Source: Lacustribacter sp964460315
GTDB lineage: Bacteria; Pseudomonadota; Gammaproteobacteria; Burkholderiales; Burkholderiaceae_A
Assembly: GCA_964460315.1 (NCBI GenBank)
Contig: CAYWPQ010000004.1
Coordinates: forward strand, 1-64,000
Length of the DNA stretch: 64,000 nt
Reading direction: 5' to 3'
The translations under genes and the position numbers were made by a program. Shown one piece after another: positions 35,596-44,476 of the stretch (position 1 is the stretch's first letter; each line of letters opens with the position of its first letter). The notes below the pieces were generated by a model. The model was not told the origin of the DNA and did not search any database. It saw only the letters and a program-made list of their open reading frames with translations.

Positions 35596-36672
35596 TTAGA
35601 CCTTGGTGGTTGCCACCACGTTGGCAATGGCCCGGCCCACATCCACCGTGTTCGCGTTACCGCCAAGATCTCGAGTGTTCGGCCCCGACGCCAGCACCTG
35701 TTCAATCGCGTGGAGAATCAGGTCATGGGCTTTGGGGTAACCAAGAAAGTCGAGCATCATGGCTGCCGACCAGATCTGCGCGATGGGATTGGCAATGCCT
35801 TTGCCCGCGATATCGGGCGCCGATCCATGCACAGGCTCAAAGAGCGAGGGCGCCGTGCGGTCGGGGTTGAGGTTGGCCGAAGGCGCAATGCCAATCGTTC
35901 CCGTACAGGCGGGGCCAAGATCGGAAAGAATGTCGCCAAAGAGATTGCTGGCCACGACCACGTCAAACCAGTCGGGGTGAAGCACAAAGTTGGCCGTGAG
36001 AATGTCAATGTGGTACTTGTCGACTCGAACATCAGGGAAGGCCTTTGCCATCTCGCTGACACGTCCGTCCCACCAGGGCATGGTGATGGCGATGCCATTG
36101 GATTTTGTGGCCGAGGTCAGGTGTTTTTTCGGACGCTTCTGGGCCAGTTCAAAGGCGAACTTCAGAATGCGGTCGGTGCCCACCCGGCTCATCACGGTTT
36201 CTTGAATGGCAATCTCGCGGTCGGTGCCCGGGTACATGATGCCGCCCACGGATGAATACTCGCCTTCGGTGTTTTCGCGCACCACATAGAAATCGATGTC
36301 GCCCGGTTGACGGCCCGCCAGGGGGCACTTCACACCAGGCATGAGACGAACCGGACGCAGGTTCACGTACTGATCGAAATCACGGCGAAACTTCAGAAGC
36401 GAACCCCAGAGCGAGACATGGTCAGGCACGGTCGCAGGCCAGCCCACCGCACCAAAGAAGATGGCGTCATGGCCACCAATGAGTTCCTTCCAGTTGGCGG
36501 GCATCATCTCGCCATGCTTTTGGTAGTAGTCACAAGAGGCGAAATCGAAATGATCCACCACAAGATCAATTCCAAATTTTCGGGCCGCTTCATCCAGCAC
36601 ACGAAGCCCCTCGGGCATGACCTCAACACCAATTCCATCGCCGGCAATGGCGGCGATTCGCATCTTCGACAT
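35596..36672 (-). CDS. Tartrate / D-malate dehydrogenase (TtuC/DmlA family)
   Basis: NAD-dependent beta-decarboxylating dehydrogenase of the LeuB/ICDH fold. Tartrate dehydrogenases oxidise tartrate to oxaloglycolate and also use D-malate. The FFGAVGWPATVPDHVSLWGS and YVNLRPVRLMPGVK blocks and FYVVRENTEGEYSSVGG are typical of this subgroup rather than LeuB. The metal-binding aspartates are in NLFGDILSDLGPA, and the NAD loop is FEPVHGSAPDIAGKGIANP. The length is 358 aa. The pairing with a glycerate 2-kinase fits a tartrate-to-glycerate route, but D-malate or another 2-hydroxyacid could be the real substrate. It follows the glutamate transporter ATPase by 26 nt. Confidence 0.88.
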   Translation of the reverse strand: MSKMRIAAIAGDGIGVEVMPEGLRVLDEAARKFGIDLVVDHFDFASCDYYQKHGEMMPANWKELIGGHDAIFFGAVGWPATVPDHVSLWGSLLKFRRDFDQYVNLRPVRLMPGVKCPLAGRQPGDIDFYVVRENTEGEYSSVGGIMYPGTDREIAIQETVMSRVGTDRILKFAFELAQKRPKKHLTSATKSNGIAITMPWWDGRVSEMAKAFPDVRVDKYHIDILTANFVLHPDWFDVVVASNLFGDILSDLGPACTGTIGIAPSANLNPDRTAPSLFEPVHGSAPDIAGKGIANPIAQIWSAAMMLDFLGYPKAHDLILHAIEQVLASGPNTRDLGGNANTVDVGRAIANVVATTKV

Positions 36673-36698
36673 GATTAACTTTCTGCAGTAAGGGTTAA

Positions 36699-37427
36699 TT
36701 AATGGCTGAGAATTTTCGAGAGAAATTCTTGGGCACGTGGGCTTCTTGGGGCTCCAAAGAATTCATCTTTCGAACAGTCTTCCACTATTTTGCCAGCATC
36801 CATGAAGACCACGCGGTCCGAGACCTTGCGGGCGAAACCCATTTCATGGGTGACCACCATCATCGTCATGCCCTCTTTGGCCAGCGCCACCATCACATCA
36901 AGCACTTCCGTCACCATCTCAGGGTCGAGCGCCGAGGTGGGTTCATCAAACAGCATGGCGATGGGGTCCATGGCCAATGCTCGCGCAATGGCCACCCGTT
37001 GCTGCTGGCCGCCCGAAAGTTGTCCGGGATATTTTTCCGCATGGTCATGCAGGCCGACGCGGTCCAAAAGGGCCATGGCCTTCGCACGGCCCTCTTCCTC
37101 GCTTCGACCCAAGACCTTGATCTGCCCGAGGGTCAGATTCTCGGTCACCGACAGATGAGGGAAGAGTTCGAAGTGCTGAAAGACCATGCCAATGCGGGAG
37201 CGCAGCTTCGGAAGGTTGGTCTTGGGGTCGCCCACCGAAATGCCGTCCACCAGGAGCTCGCCTTTTTGAAAAGGCTCCAGGCCATTGGCACACTTAATGA
37301 GCGTTGACTTTCCTGACCCGGACGGGCCGCAGACCACCACCACCTCACCCTTGGAAACTTTGGTGCTGCAGTCGGTCAAGACCTGAAACTGGCCATACCA
37401 TTTACTGACGTTTTTAAATTCAATCAT
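36699..37427 (-). CDS. gltL: Glutamate/aspartate ABC transporter, ATP-binding protein
   Basis: Cytoplasmic ATPase of a polar amino acid importer. It has Walker A GPSGSGKSTLIKC, the Q-loop VFQHFELFPHLSV, the signature LSGGQQQRVAIARAL and Walker B MLFDEPTSALDPEM. The length of 242 aa matches the GltL/GlnQ group. It is preceded by two permease genes and the binding-protein gene on the same strand; a 52-nt gap separates it from gltK. Confidence 0.94.
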   Translation of the reverse strand: MIEFKNVSKWYGQFQVLTDCSTKVSKGEVVVVCGPSGSGKSTLIKCANGLEPFQKGELLVDGISVGDPKTNLPKLRSRIGMVFQHFELFPHLSVTENLTLGQIKVLGRSEEEGRAKAMALLDRVGLHDHAEKYPGQLSGGQQQRVAIARALAMDPIAMLFDEPTSALDPEMVTEVLDVMVALAKEGMTMMVVTHEMGFARKVSDRVVFMDAGKIVEDCSKDEFFGAPRSPRAQEFLSKILSH

Positions 37428-37479
37428 GACGCGTGTGGATCCTGTGAGCTAAAACAAAAAAGGGTTAGCGGTTACTGGG

Positions 37480-38166
37480 TTATCGAATGATTGCAATGCG
37501 TGCCTGAAGCCTTCGGACATACCAAGAGGCGGTGAAACAGATCACGAAGTAAACCAGGGCCGCGAAGGTGTACATCTCGACCAGACGGAAGTCACGATTG
37601 GCCACCTTGGTGGCGGCGCCCAGAAAGTCTGTGCTGGAAATCACGTAGACCAGCGACGTGTCCTGAAAAAGAATGATGGTCTGGGTGAGCAACACCGGAA
37701 GCATATTTCGAAAGGCCTGCGGCAAGACAATGAACGACATCGTCTGGCGGTAATTCAGGCCAATGGCATAGCCCGCCGACACCTGCCCCTTAGGAATGGA
37801 CTGAATGCCTGCACGCATGATCTCGCAAAAGAAGGCTGCCTCGAACATCGTGAAAGTGATCAACGCACTGGCAAAGGCGCCCACCTTGATGGGCTGGCCC
37901 GACCCCGTGATCCATCCGCCGATGTAGGGCACCAGGAAGAAGAACCAAAAGATCACAAGCACCAAGGGCAGTGAGCGCATCAGGTTGACATAGGCGCCCG
38001 CAAAGCCTGAGAGCAGCTTATTCGAAGAAAGTCGCATCAACGCAAGCAGCGTTCCCAATGCAATGCCGCCCAACATGGCCAACAGTGTGAGGGTGACCGT
38101 GAAGGTCATGCCGTCTCGGAAGAGATAGACCCATGAACGTTCAATGACGTCGAAATCAAAGTTCAT
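37480..38166 (-). CDS. gltK: Glutamate/aspartate ABC transporter permease
   Basis: Polytopic permease of the HisM/GltK type (228 aa). An N-terminal hydrophobic stretch (FTVTLTLLAMLGGIALGTLL) is followed by four or so further membrane segments. The EAA-type loop that contacts the ATPase is near EIMRAGIQSIPKGQVSAGYA. It starts 2 nt after gltJ. Specificity is inherited from the binding protein, so the amino acid is inferred from gltI. Confidence 0.92.
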   Translation of the reverse strand: MNFDFDVIERSWVYLFRDGMTFTVTLTLLAMLGGIALGTLLALMRLSSNKLLSGFAGAYVNLMRSLPLVLVIFWFFFLVPYIGGWITGSGQPIKVGAFASALITFTMFEAAFFCEIMRAGIQSIPKGQVSAGYAIGLNYRQTMSFIVLPQAFRNMLPVLLTQTIILFQDTSLVYVISSTDFLGAATKVANRDFRLVEMYTFAALVYFVICFTASWYVRRLQARIAIIR

Positions 38167-38168
38167 GA

Positions 38169-38930
38169 TCAGTGCCCCGCCATCGGTGTCTGGCTGGCCG
38201 AGCCGATGTAGCCGGGCACCCGAATCTTGCGCTCAAGCTGACGCATGGCCAGCACCACCAGAAGATTCACCATCAGGTAAATGAGTGTCGCGGCAGCGAA
38301 GGCCTCAAAGACCTGAAAGCTAAACTCTTGCATCGCTCGGGCTCTTGCCGTGAGTTCCATCAAACCAATCGTCAACGCGAGCGATGTGTTCTTGATGGTG
38401 TTGAGGAACTCGGAGGTGAGCGGCGGCAAGATGATGCGAAACACCATGGGCAGCAGGACATGGCGATAGGTTTGGAATTCCGAAAGGCCAATGGCTCGAC
38501 CGGCCTGTCGCTGACCCTTGGGCAGTGACTGGATACCCGAACGAACCTGTTCGGCCACACGGACCGACATGAAGAGGCCAAGGCAGATGACGGCAGGCAC
38601 CATGGAGCCCCATGGCGGCGGCATCTGTTTCATGGCCGTCCCGAGGTTGGTGGGCAGAAGCTCTGGGAGCACAAAGTACCAAAGGAACATCTGCACCAGC
38701 AAAGGGATGTTGCGAAAGAGTTCCGTGTAGCCAAAACAGATGCGCTCAATCAGCTTGTTGTCCGTTGTGCGCAGCGCGCCCACCACCACCCCAAGCGTGA
38801 GCGCAAGGCTCCAGGCGAGCACTGCGGTGATCAGCGTCCAGCCAAGACCGCCGATGAGGTAATTCAGATAGGTGCCCGATGCGCCCGGTTCCATCTGAAA
38901 GAAGATGTTCCAGTTCCAGTTGTAATTCAT
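38169..38930 (-). CDS. gltJ: Glutamate/aspartate ABC transporter permease
   Basis: The second permease of the importer (253 aa), first in transcription order after the binding protein. It has the GltJ-like opening MNYNWNWNIFFQMEP and a first membrane segment LGWTLITAVLAWSLALTLGV. The coupling loop VRSGIQSLPKGQRQAGRAIG is present, followed by the inner-membrane segments near VFRIILPPLTSEFLNT. It lies 84 nt downstream of gltI across a hairpin. Confidence 0.92.
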   Translation of the reverse strand: MNYNWNWNIFFQMEPGASGTYLNYLIGGLGWTLITAVLAWSLALTLGVVVGALRTTDNKLIERICFGYTELFRNIPLLVQMFLWYFVLPELLPTNLGTAMKQMPPPWGSMVPAVICLGLFMSVRVAEQVRSGIQSLPKGQRQAGRAIGLSEFQTYRHVLLPMVFRIILPPLTSEFLNTIKNTSLALTIGLMELTARARAMQEFSFQVFEAFAAATLIYLMVNLLVVLAMRQLERKIRVPGYIGSASQTPMAGH

Positions 38931-38968
38931 GAATCAGAAAGCCTTATCCAAGAAAAGCCATAAAAGAA

Positions 38969-38991
38969 AAGGGGAACACGAGGCTCCCCTT
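38969..38991 (-). terminator. Intra-operon hairpin between gltI and gltJ
   Basis: A 7-bp perfect stem (AAGGGGA with TCCCCTT) and 9-nt loop, followed on the minus strand by TTCTTTTA. It lies just after the gltI stop. It may be a partial terminator or a 3'-end stabiliser that makes the binding-protein message more abundant than that of the membrane subunits, a common arrangement in ABC importers. Confidence 0.6.
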
Positions 38992-39014
38992 CCCTTCAAA
39001 CAACCAATGCGAGA

Positions 39015-39914
39015 TTACTCGTAAACCTTGGGATCAGGAGAATCCGTGGGCTTGGCAATCACTTTTTTCAGGCTGGAGCTCATTGGGATGTTCAGGTTGA
39101 TGTTCTTGGGGGGAATGGGTTTTTGGAACCATTTCTGATAGATCTTGTTGATCTCGCCCGACTTCATCAACGAAACGATGGCGGCGTCAGCCACTTTCTT
39201 GAACTTGGGGTCGTCTTTGCGAACCATGATGCCGTAGGGCTCGACCGAAAGAGCTTCGTCGGAGATTTCGAAATCAGCGGGAGACTTCGATGACGCCACC
39301 AGGCCAGCCAAGAGGATGTCGTCCATGGCAAAGGCAGCTGCACGGCCGGTCTCGACCATCAGGAAGGATTCCGCATGACCATTGGCCGACACAATATTCA
39401 CGCCAAGGTTTTTGTCAGCATTGATCTGGGTCACGCCTTTGATGTTGGTGGTGCCTGCGGTGGAGACCAGGGTCTTGCCCTTGAGGTCAGCCAGCTTCTT
39501 GATGCCCGAACCCTTCTTGTAAACGATTCGATTGGCCGTCACGAAGGTGGTGGGCAGGTAAGAAACCTGCTGCTGACGCTCGGCGTTGTTGGTGGTGGAG
39601 CCGCACTCGATGTCCACCGTGCCATTGGCCAGAAGAGGAATACGGTTGGCCGAGGTGACCAGCTGATACTTTACCTCAAGCTTGGGCATATTGAGTTCTT
39701 TTTTAACTGCATCGACGACCTTCATGCAGAGGTCCATCGAATAGCCAATGGGCTGCTGCTTGTCGTCGTAATACGAGAAAGGAATCGAAGCGTCGCGGTG
39801 ACCGACAGTGAAGACACCTGACGACTTAACTTTTGCAAGGGTGTCCGCCATTGCGGTACCTGACATGCTGATTACTGCAATTCCAACGGCCAATGCGGCC
39901 ATGCGCTTATTCAT
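39015..39914 (-). CDS. gltI: Glutamate/aspartate periplasmic binding protein
   Basis: Periplasmic receptor of the importer, 299 aa. A signal peptide occupies residues 1-23 with the expected cut after AMA (TAMA-DTLAKV). The mature part follows the GltI/DEBP pattern: VGHRDASIPFSYYDDKQQPIGY, ANRIPLLANGTVDIECGSTT and LKGKTLVSTAGTTN. The binding cleft residues cannot be checked further without a structure alignment. ATG 39914 has an AAAGGTGA ribosome site and lies about 36 nt behind a good promoter. It heads an eight-gene operon that ends with DUF3025. Confidence 0.94.
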   Translation of the reverse strand: MNKRMAALAVGIAVISMSGTAMADTLAKVKSSGVFTVGHRDASIPFSYYDDKQQPIGYSMDLCMKVVDAVKKELNMPKLEVKYQLVTSANRIPLLANGTVDIECGSTTNNAERQQQVSYLPTTFVTANRIVYKKGSGIKKLADLKGKTLVSTAGTTNIKGVTQINADKNLGVNIVSANGHAESFLMVETGRAAAFAMDDILLAGLVASSKSPADFEISDEALSVEPYGIMVRKDDPKFKKVADAAIVSLMKSGEINKIYQKWFQKPIPPKNINLNIPMSSSLKKVIAKPTDSPDPKVYE

Positions 39915-39956
39915 GAAGTCACCTTTAGACATGAGATTAAGAAAGAAACTGAGACT

Positions 39957-39986
39957 GTTATAGGGCATCGACCGAGCCTGCGTCAA
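39957..39986 (-). promoter_or_regulatory. Predicted promoter of the gltI operon
   Basis: A -35 TTGACG at 39981-39986, an 18-bp spacer and a -10 TATAAC at 39957-39962, reading toward gltI on the minus strand. Both boxes match five of six consensus bases. Transcription would start near 39950. The 130-bp gap between the ABC exporter stop and gltI holds nothing else that I recognise. Confidence 0.7.
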
Positions 39987-40044
39987 ATGCATCACGGTGA
40001 ATAAGGGTAAACACTGATCAGGCTCCGCCTTGTTGGGGTGCAAC

Positions 40045-41877
40045 TTACGAGGAAGTCGGTTGCACCATCTTGGCCTCTCGCGCCTGAAGTTCCCATAGTT
40101 CAGCATAGCGGCCGCCCTTAGCCAACAGTTCCGCATGCCGCCCGCGCTCAATGGTTTGGCCATGCTCCAGAACAATGATTTGGTCGGCGTCAACAATGGT
40201 GGATAGCCGGTGTGCAATCACCATGGTGGTGCGGCCCTTGGAGACCTCCATCAGCTCCGCCTGAATGGCCTTTTCTGATTCGGAATCCAGAGCCGATGTG
40301 GCCTCGTCAAAAATAAGCAAGGCCGGCCGCTTCAAGAGTGCTCTTGCAATGGCCACCCTTTGCTTTTCTCCACCGGAGAGCTTTAAGCCCCGCTCGCCAA
40401 CCCGGGTCTGCAATCCGTCCGGCAGGGATTGAATCAGTGCTTTCAGATGAGCAGCTTCGGCGACAGCACGCACCTCGTCGTCCGAGGCCTCTGGCCGGCC
40501 GTAACGGATGTTGTATTCCAAGGTGTCATTAAACAGGACCGTGTCTTGCGGAACAATGCCAATGACTGCTCGCAGCGACGACTGGGTAACCTCTCGAATG
40601 TCTTGACCATCGATTCGAATCGCCCCTTCGTCGATGTCATAGAAGCGATAAAGAAGCCTGGAAAGGGTGGACTTGCCCGCCCCCGAAGAACCCACGATCG
40701 CCGTGATCTTGCCCGCAGGCAGATGCAGCGAAAGGTGACGAAGAATGGGGCGCGCGGGGTGATAGGCAAATGAAACTCCAGCGAACTCGACTTCGCCACG
40801 CGTCACCACCAGAGACCGGGCATCGGGCGCGTCCGCGATTTCCCGATTCTCAGCCATCAACCCAAACATACGCTCCATGTCGGCCAGGCTTTGCTTGATT
40901 TCACGGTAAAGAACGCCCAGAAAATTCAACGGAATATAGAGCTGAATCATGAAGGCGTTCACCAGCACCAGATCGCCCAGCGACATCCGCCCCTCCACCA
41001 CCCCCACGGCCGCACGCCAGACCATGAGGGTGACCGCGGTGGCGATGATCAGTGACTGTCCAACATTGAGCACCGATAACGAGGTCTGATTCTTGATGGC
41101 AGCCTCTTGCCAACGCTCCATGCTTCGGTCGTAACGCTCGGCTTCGTAACGCTCGTTGTTAAAGTACTTCACAGTTTCGTAATTGAGCAAGGAGTCCACC
41201 GCCTTGATGTTGGCTTTGGAATCCAGGTCATTCATGGTGCGCCGGAAATGGGTGCGCCACTCCGTCACCACAATGGTGTAGACCACATACAAGGTGAGCG
41301 CGGTGACGGTGATCACCGCAAACCAGATTTCGTAATGAATGATGAGCCAGGCCAGCACCATGCCAACTTCAAGAATTGTGGGCAGAATGGAATAGAGGGT
41401 GAACGACACCAGGCTTGAGACGCCTCGGGTGCCACGTTCGATGTCTCGTGTCAGTCCGCCGGTCTGTCGCTCCAGGTGGAAGCGAAGCGACAGCGCATGC
41501 AGATGCTCAAAGACCTGCAGGGCAATGCGCCGAACCGCCTGCTGGGTCACACGCGCAAAAACCGCCTCGCGCATTTCCGTAAAAAGGCTGGTCAGCACGC
41601 GAAGAGCTCCGTAAGCCAACACCAAGCCAACGGGCACCGCCACCACCGCAAGAGACGGCTGGGCGCTCACGGCGTCAACAATATCTTTGAGCACCACTGG
41701 CACGGCCACATTGGCCACTTTCGCCAAGACCAGACAGCTGAGGGCAAGAACAACACGCCCCTTGTATTGCCAGAGATAAGGCAGCAGGGTTTTCAGGGTC
41801 TGCCACTCACCTTTGGGCGCACCCGGTGGTGTTGGGAAGTCTTGGCTTGGACGTTCTGGAGAGGAAGCGTGACGCAT
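40045..41877 (-). CDS. ABC exporter, Atm1/HMT1 type
   Basis: A half-transporter with fused membrane and ATPase domains (610 aa), forming a homodimer in the inner membrane. It belongs to the Atm1/ABCB7-like group, whose members export glutathione- or sulfur-containing compounds and some metals. The membrane domain shows the group's DSLLNYETVKYFNNERYEAERY block. The ATPase has Walker A GSSGAGKSTLSRLLYRFYD, signature LSGGEKQRVAIARALLK, and Walker B LLIFDEATSALDSESE. ATG 41877 was chosen over a TTG at 41904 that overlaps the DUF429 gene. It is the last gene of the fmdB-aspS run. The substrate is not known. Confidence 0.9.
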   Translation of the reverse strand: MRHASSPERPSQDFPTPPGAPKGEWQTLKTLLPYLWQYKGRVVLALSCLVLAKVANVAVPVVLKDIVDAVSAQPSLAVVAVPVGLVLAYGALRVLTSLFTEMREAVFARVTQQAVRRIALQVFEHLHALSLRFHLERQTGGLTRDIERGTRGVSSLVSFTLYSILPTILEVGMVLAWLIIHYEIWFAVITVTALTLYVVYTIVVTEWRTHFRRTMNDLDSKANIKAVDSLLNYETVKYFNNERYEAERYDRSMERWQEAAIKNQTSLSVLNVGQSLIIATAVTLMVWRAAVGVVEGRMSLGDLVLVNAFMIQLYIPLNFLGVLYREIKQSLADMERMFGLMAENREIADAPDARSLVVTRGEVEFAGVSFAYHPARPILRHLSLHLPAGKITAIVGSSGAGKSTLSRLLYRFYDIDEGAIRIDGQDIREVTQSSLRAVIGIVPQDTVLFNDTLEYNIRYGRPEASDDEVRAVAEAAHLKALIQSLPDGLQTRVGERGLKLSGGEKQRVAIARALLKRPALLIFDEATSALDSESEKAIQAELMEVSKGRTTMVIAHRLSTIVDADQIIVLEHGQTIERGRHAELLAKGGRYAELWELQAREAKMVQPTSS

Positions 41878-41885
41878 GCGTGATC

Positions 41886-42758
41886 TTAAACCGAGGCGAT
41901 CCAACCCTCGAGAGGATCCATATCCAGGGGAAGGCCATAGTTCGGATGCCGACTTGCATGGGCTGCCTGCAGAGCGCAGATCACCGCATCCAAGAGATCA
42001 CCTGAACCGTCCGAAATTAACTGGCTACGCCAAGCACTCGAGAGCTGCAGCTGAACCTTCAGCCCGGTCTGTGATTCATCACCATGCATAAGGGCCGCGA
42101 CAATGAGTTCGCGAACCGCGAGACGCTCTGGGGTTTGTTTCGAAACCTGGTCACTCTTGTAAGAGGATCTTGAAATATGGCGTGCGGTGAATCCAGGGTA
42201 AGCCTCTAGGGCAACACGCTGTTGATGGGGCGCATCGGAACCCGGATACAGCCCCGGAATACAAAGCCCTGCCCGAAGCATTCTTGGAGCGCCCGCCTGA
42301 AGCATCCAGGCCACCGGCGGATTGGTCCAGCGCATCGCAGGGCTTGAGCCGGCGGGCCGATCGGTTTTCCGATAGACAAACTTCTGGCCTACCGGTCGCG
42401 CGTGACAGAACTGTTTGAATGCCTGACGAAGATTTTCTCGTGGCTGTTGCTCGTACCACTGGATGAAACTCGTCCATTGGTTGGGCCAGCCATAATGCTC
42501 GATCAATTCCCTGGGAAGACTGAAAGGGAGATCAAAGCCCGCCAGCCATGGGCCCTCATGTTGAAGAAAGCTCTCGAACATGGGCCAACCCGGAACGTCG
42601 ACCACCTGATCGAGCTGATAGCAGTCACCCTCAAGTTCACCCACCGCAATCGTGATCGGTTTACGAGGACTTGGCGCGGAACTGAAGTCCACGCCGTAGA
42701 CACGCCGCCGCGTTGGTGTCTTGGATGGTGAGCCGCAAGCATGGCGGGGTGGGTTCAT
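41886..42758 (-). CDS. DUF429 domain-containing protein
   Basis: A 290-aa protein of the DUF429 family, thought to have an RNase H-like fold; the function is unknown. The opening VYGVDFSSAPSPRKPITIAVG is typical of the family's first beta-hairpin with an acidic residue, and WLAGFDLPFSLPRELIEHYG is the second conserved block. The acidic SDGSGDLLDAVICALQAA block near the C-terminus completes the possible active site. It overlaps the cardiolipin synthase gene by 4 nt and precedes the ABC exporter by 8 nt. No membrane segments. Confidence 0.8.
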   Translation of the reverse strand: MNPPRHACGSPSKTPTRRRVYGVDFSSAPSPRKPITIAVGELEGDCYQLDQVVDVPGWPMFESFLQHEGPWLAGFDLPFSLPRELIEHYGWPNQWTSFIQWYEQQPRENLRQAFKQFCHARPVGQKFVYRKTDRPAGSSPAMRWTNPPVAWMLQAGAPRMLRAGLCIPGLYPGSDAPHQQRVALEAYPGFTARHISRSSYKSDQVSKQTPERLAVRELIVAALMHGDESQTGLKVQLQLSSAWRSQLISDGSGDLLDAVICALQAAHASRHPNYGLPLDMDPLEGWIASV

Positions 42759-44002
42759 CGGTACGGCACCCTTCCAAACGCTAAAAAGGTGCGCAATAAC
42801 ATGAGGGCAGCCGTGAGCACCATTCGACGCCCAAGCGCACGAATCGGGCCGCGACGCCGGTACAGCTTTTCATTTTTAGGAACTGATTCGGCGATCGCCG
42901 CTTCAAGCATGGTCCGCAGTTGAGCAGCTACGGCGCTATCTTGCGCAACAAGATTAGCTTCGAGTGAAAACATGAGCGAGAAAGGGTCAATGTTGGACGA
43001 CCCTACCGTCAGACTATCGTCAATCACCGCAACCTTCGCATGAAGAAAGCTGGGCTGATAAAAGAAGATTTCAATCTCCTCGCGAGCGAGCTCCTCAACC
43101 AGGGCTTGTGTAGCCCAGTCGGTCCACCACTGGTCGCTGTTGCCCTGAATTAAAAGCCGCACTCGAACCCCTCGGCGCGCTGCGCGAATCAGGGCTTCAC
43201 GAAAACGAAGCGTCGGAACAAAGTAAGCATTGGCAATCAGAATCTCTTGCCTGGCAAGATCAATCTGTGATCGATACCAGAGCTCAATCGATCGGCGAAA
43301 CCTGAAGTTGTCACGCAGCAGCAGACGAACCCGTGACGAGGCATGGCGTTTCATGGGTGGCGCCCGCCAGCGCAGATGCCGTCGGGTCTGCCGAACCACT
43401 TCGCGGACTCGGCCAAGACTCTCTTGCCGTTTGGCACGTCGTAAGTAACGTCGAAGGCTGCCCTGCAGAAGTTCGGTACGCAACAAATTGGAAAGGCTCA
43501 CGCGCCACCATGAACGACGCATGACGCGAGCAATGGATTCGACCGTACGGTGGGCGTTGACTGACACGGCGAAATCCAACCGCGGAGCGGACAGTTCACG
43601 GCCGCCAAGATCGTAACGATCACCCATTAAATTGATACCGCCAACAAACCCCATCGACTGGTCGATCAAAACGAGTTTGCGGTGCAGCCGACGCCAGGTT
43701 TCCGGGGCCAGCCAGCGAACCCCAGGGCGATAAAACTCAATCGCGACACCGGTGCCTTCAAGGCGCTGGGTAATCCACGGACGAGCTTCAAGGCTTCCAT
43801 ACCCGTCAAGCAAGAGATGCACCATCACGCCACGCCTCTGCGCCTGGACCAGAGCATCGAGAACCCGCTCGGTGTCCGGGTCTTGGTTCACCAGATAAAA
43901 CTCAAGATAGATGGTGTGTTGTGCGCCGCTGACAGCCTTGATCAGCGCAGGGAAAAACTGGTCGGCGCCCTGCAGAATCGCAATCGATGATCGCGCCGTC
44001 AT
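42755..44002 (-). CDS. clsB: Cardiolipin synthase, ClsB type (phospholipase D family)
   Basis: Predicted membrane-associated enzyme making cardiolipin from phosphatidylglycerol and a second phospholipid. Two HKD motifs are intact: HRKLVLIDQSMGFVGGINL and HAKVAVIDDSLTVGSSN. The protein is 415 aa and lacks the N-terminal membrane helices of ClsA, which fits ClsB. A basic, arginine-rich stretch lies between the motifs, and a hydrophobic C-terminal segment (MVLTAALMLLRTFLAF) may contact the membrane. It starts 3 nt after nudB and overlaps the DUF429 gene by 4 nt. Confidence 0.9.
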   Translation of the reverse strand: MTARSSIAILQGADQFFPALIKAVSGAQHTIYLEFYLVNQDPDTERVLDALVQAQRRGVMVHLLLDGYGSLEARPWITQRLEGTGVAIEFYRPGVRWLAPETWRRLHRKLVLIDQSMGFVGGINLMGDRYDLGGRELSAPRLDFAVSVNAHRTVESIARVMRRSWWRVSLSNLLRTELLQGSLRRYLRRAKRQESLGRVREVVRQTRRHLRWRAPPMKRHASSRVRLLLRDNFRFRRSIELWYRSQIDLARQEILIANAYFVPTLRFREALIRAARRGVRVRLLIQGNSDQWWTDWATQALVEELAREEIEIFFYQPSFLHAKVAVIDDSLTVGSSNIDPFSLMFSLEANLVAQDSAVAAQLRTMLEAAIAESVPKNEKLYRRRGPIRALGRRMVLTAALMLLRTFLAFGRVPYR

Positions 44003-44005
44003 GAG

Positions 44006-44461
44006 CTAGCGGGCTCGATTCGGAAGCTCACGAATGGCCGTGGTGTTGCTCCAAGAAAAGCAGGCCTCGGCCGCCTCTTGCCAGGGCGCCCATCGATATT
44101 GCAGATGCTCCCTTGGTGAGAGGGTCACACGAATATTTTCGGGCACGCAAAGACTAAACACATGCTCGGTGTTCTGAGTCACACCTTCGGGATAACGATG
44201 GCGCCAATGTGGAAAGATTTCATAGACCTGGTGAAAATTCCAATCCAATAAAGGCCCGGCACCGACTTGACCCGCCACGATGCCGGTCTCCTCAAAGAGC
44301 TCGCGTGCCGCCGTGATGATGAGCGGCTCTTGGAGGGAGTCTCGGCTTCCAGTCACCGACTGCCAAAATCCGGGATGGTCCGCCCGCTCGAGCAAGAGAA
44401 CCTGCAGATCAGGGGAATGAATGAGCACCAGTACGGATTCGGGAATTTTTGTTCCACTCAT
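44006..44461 (-). CDS. nudB: Dihydroneopterin triphosphate diphosphatase
   Basis: Nudix enzyme that removes pyrophosphate from dihydroneopterin triphosphate in folate synthesis. The Nudix box runs from GSRDSLQEP to ARELFEETGI, and the family features HPGFWQSVTGS and the C-terminal EHLQYRWAPWQEAAEACF. The length of 151 aa equals that of E. coli NudB. It is linked to aspS, as is usual, but here one extra membrane-protein gene lies between them. It starts 15 nt after that gene. Confidence 0.9.
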   Translation of the reverse strand: MSGTKIPESVLVLIHSPDLQVLLLERADHPGFWQSVTGSRDSLQEPLIITAARELFEETGIVAGQVGAGPLLDWNFHQVYEIFPHWRHRYPEGVTQNTEHVFSLCVPENIRVTLSPREHLQYRWAPWQEAAEACFSWSNTTAIRELPNRAR

Positions 44462-44476
44462 GGCTGCCTTGACCGC

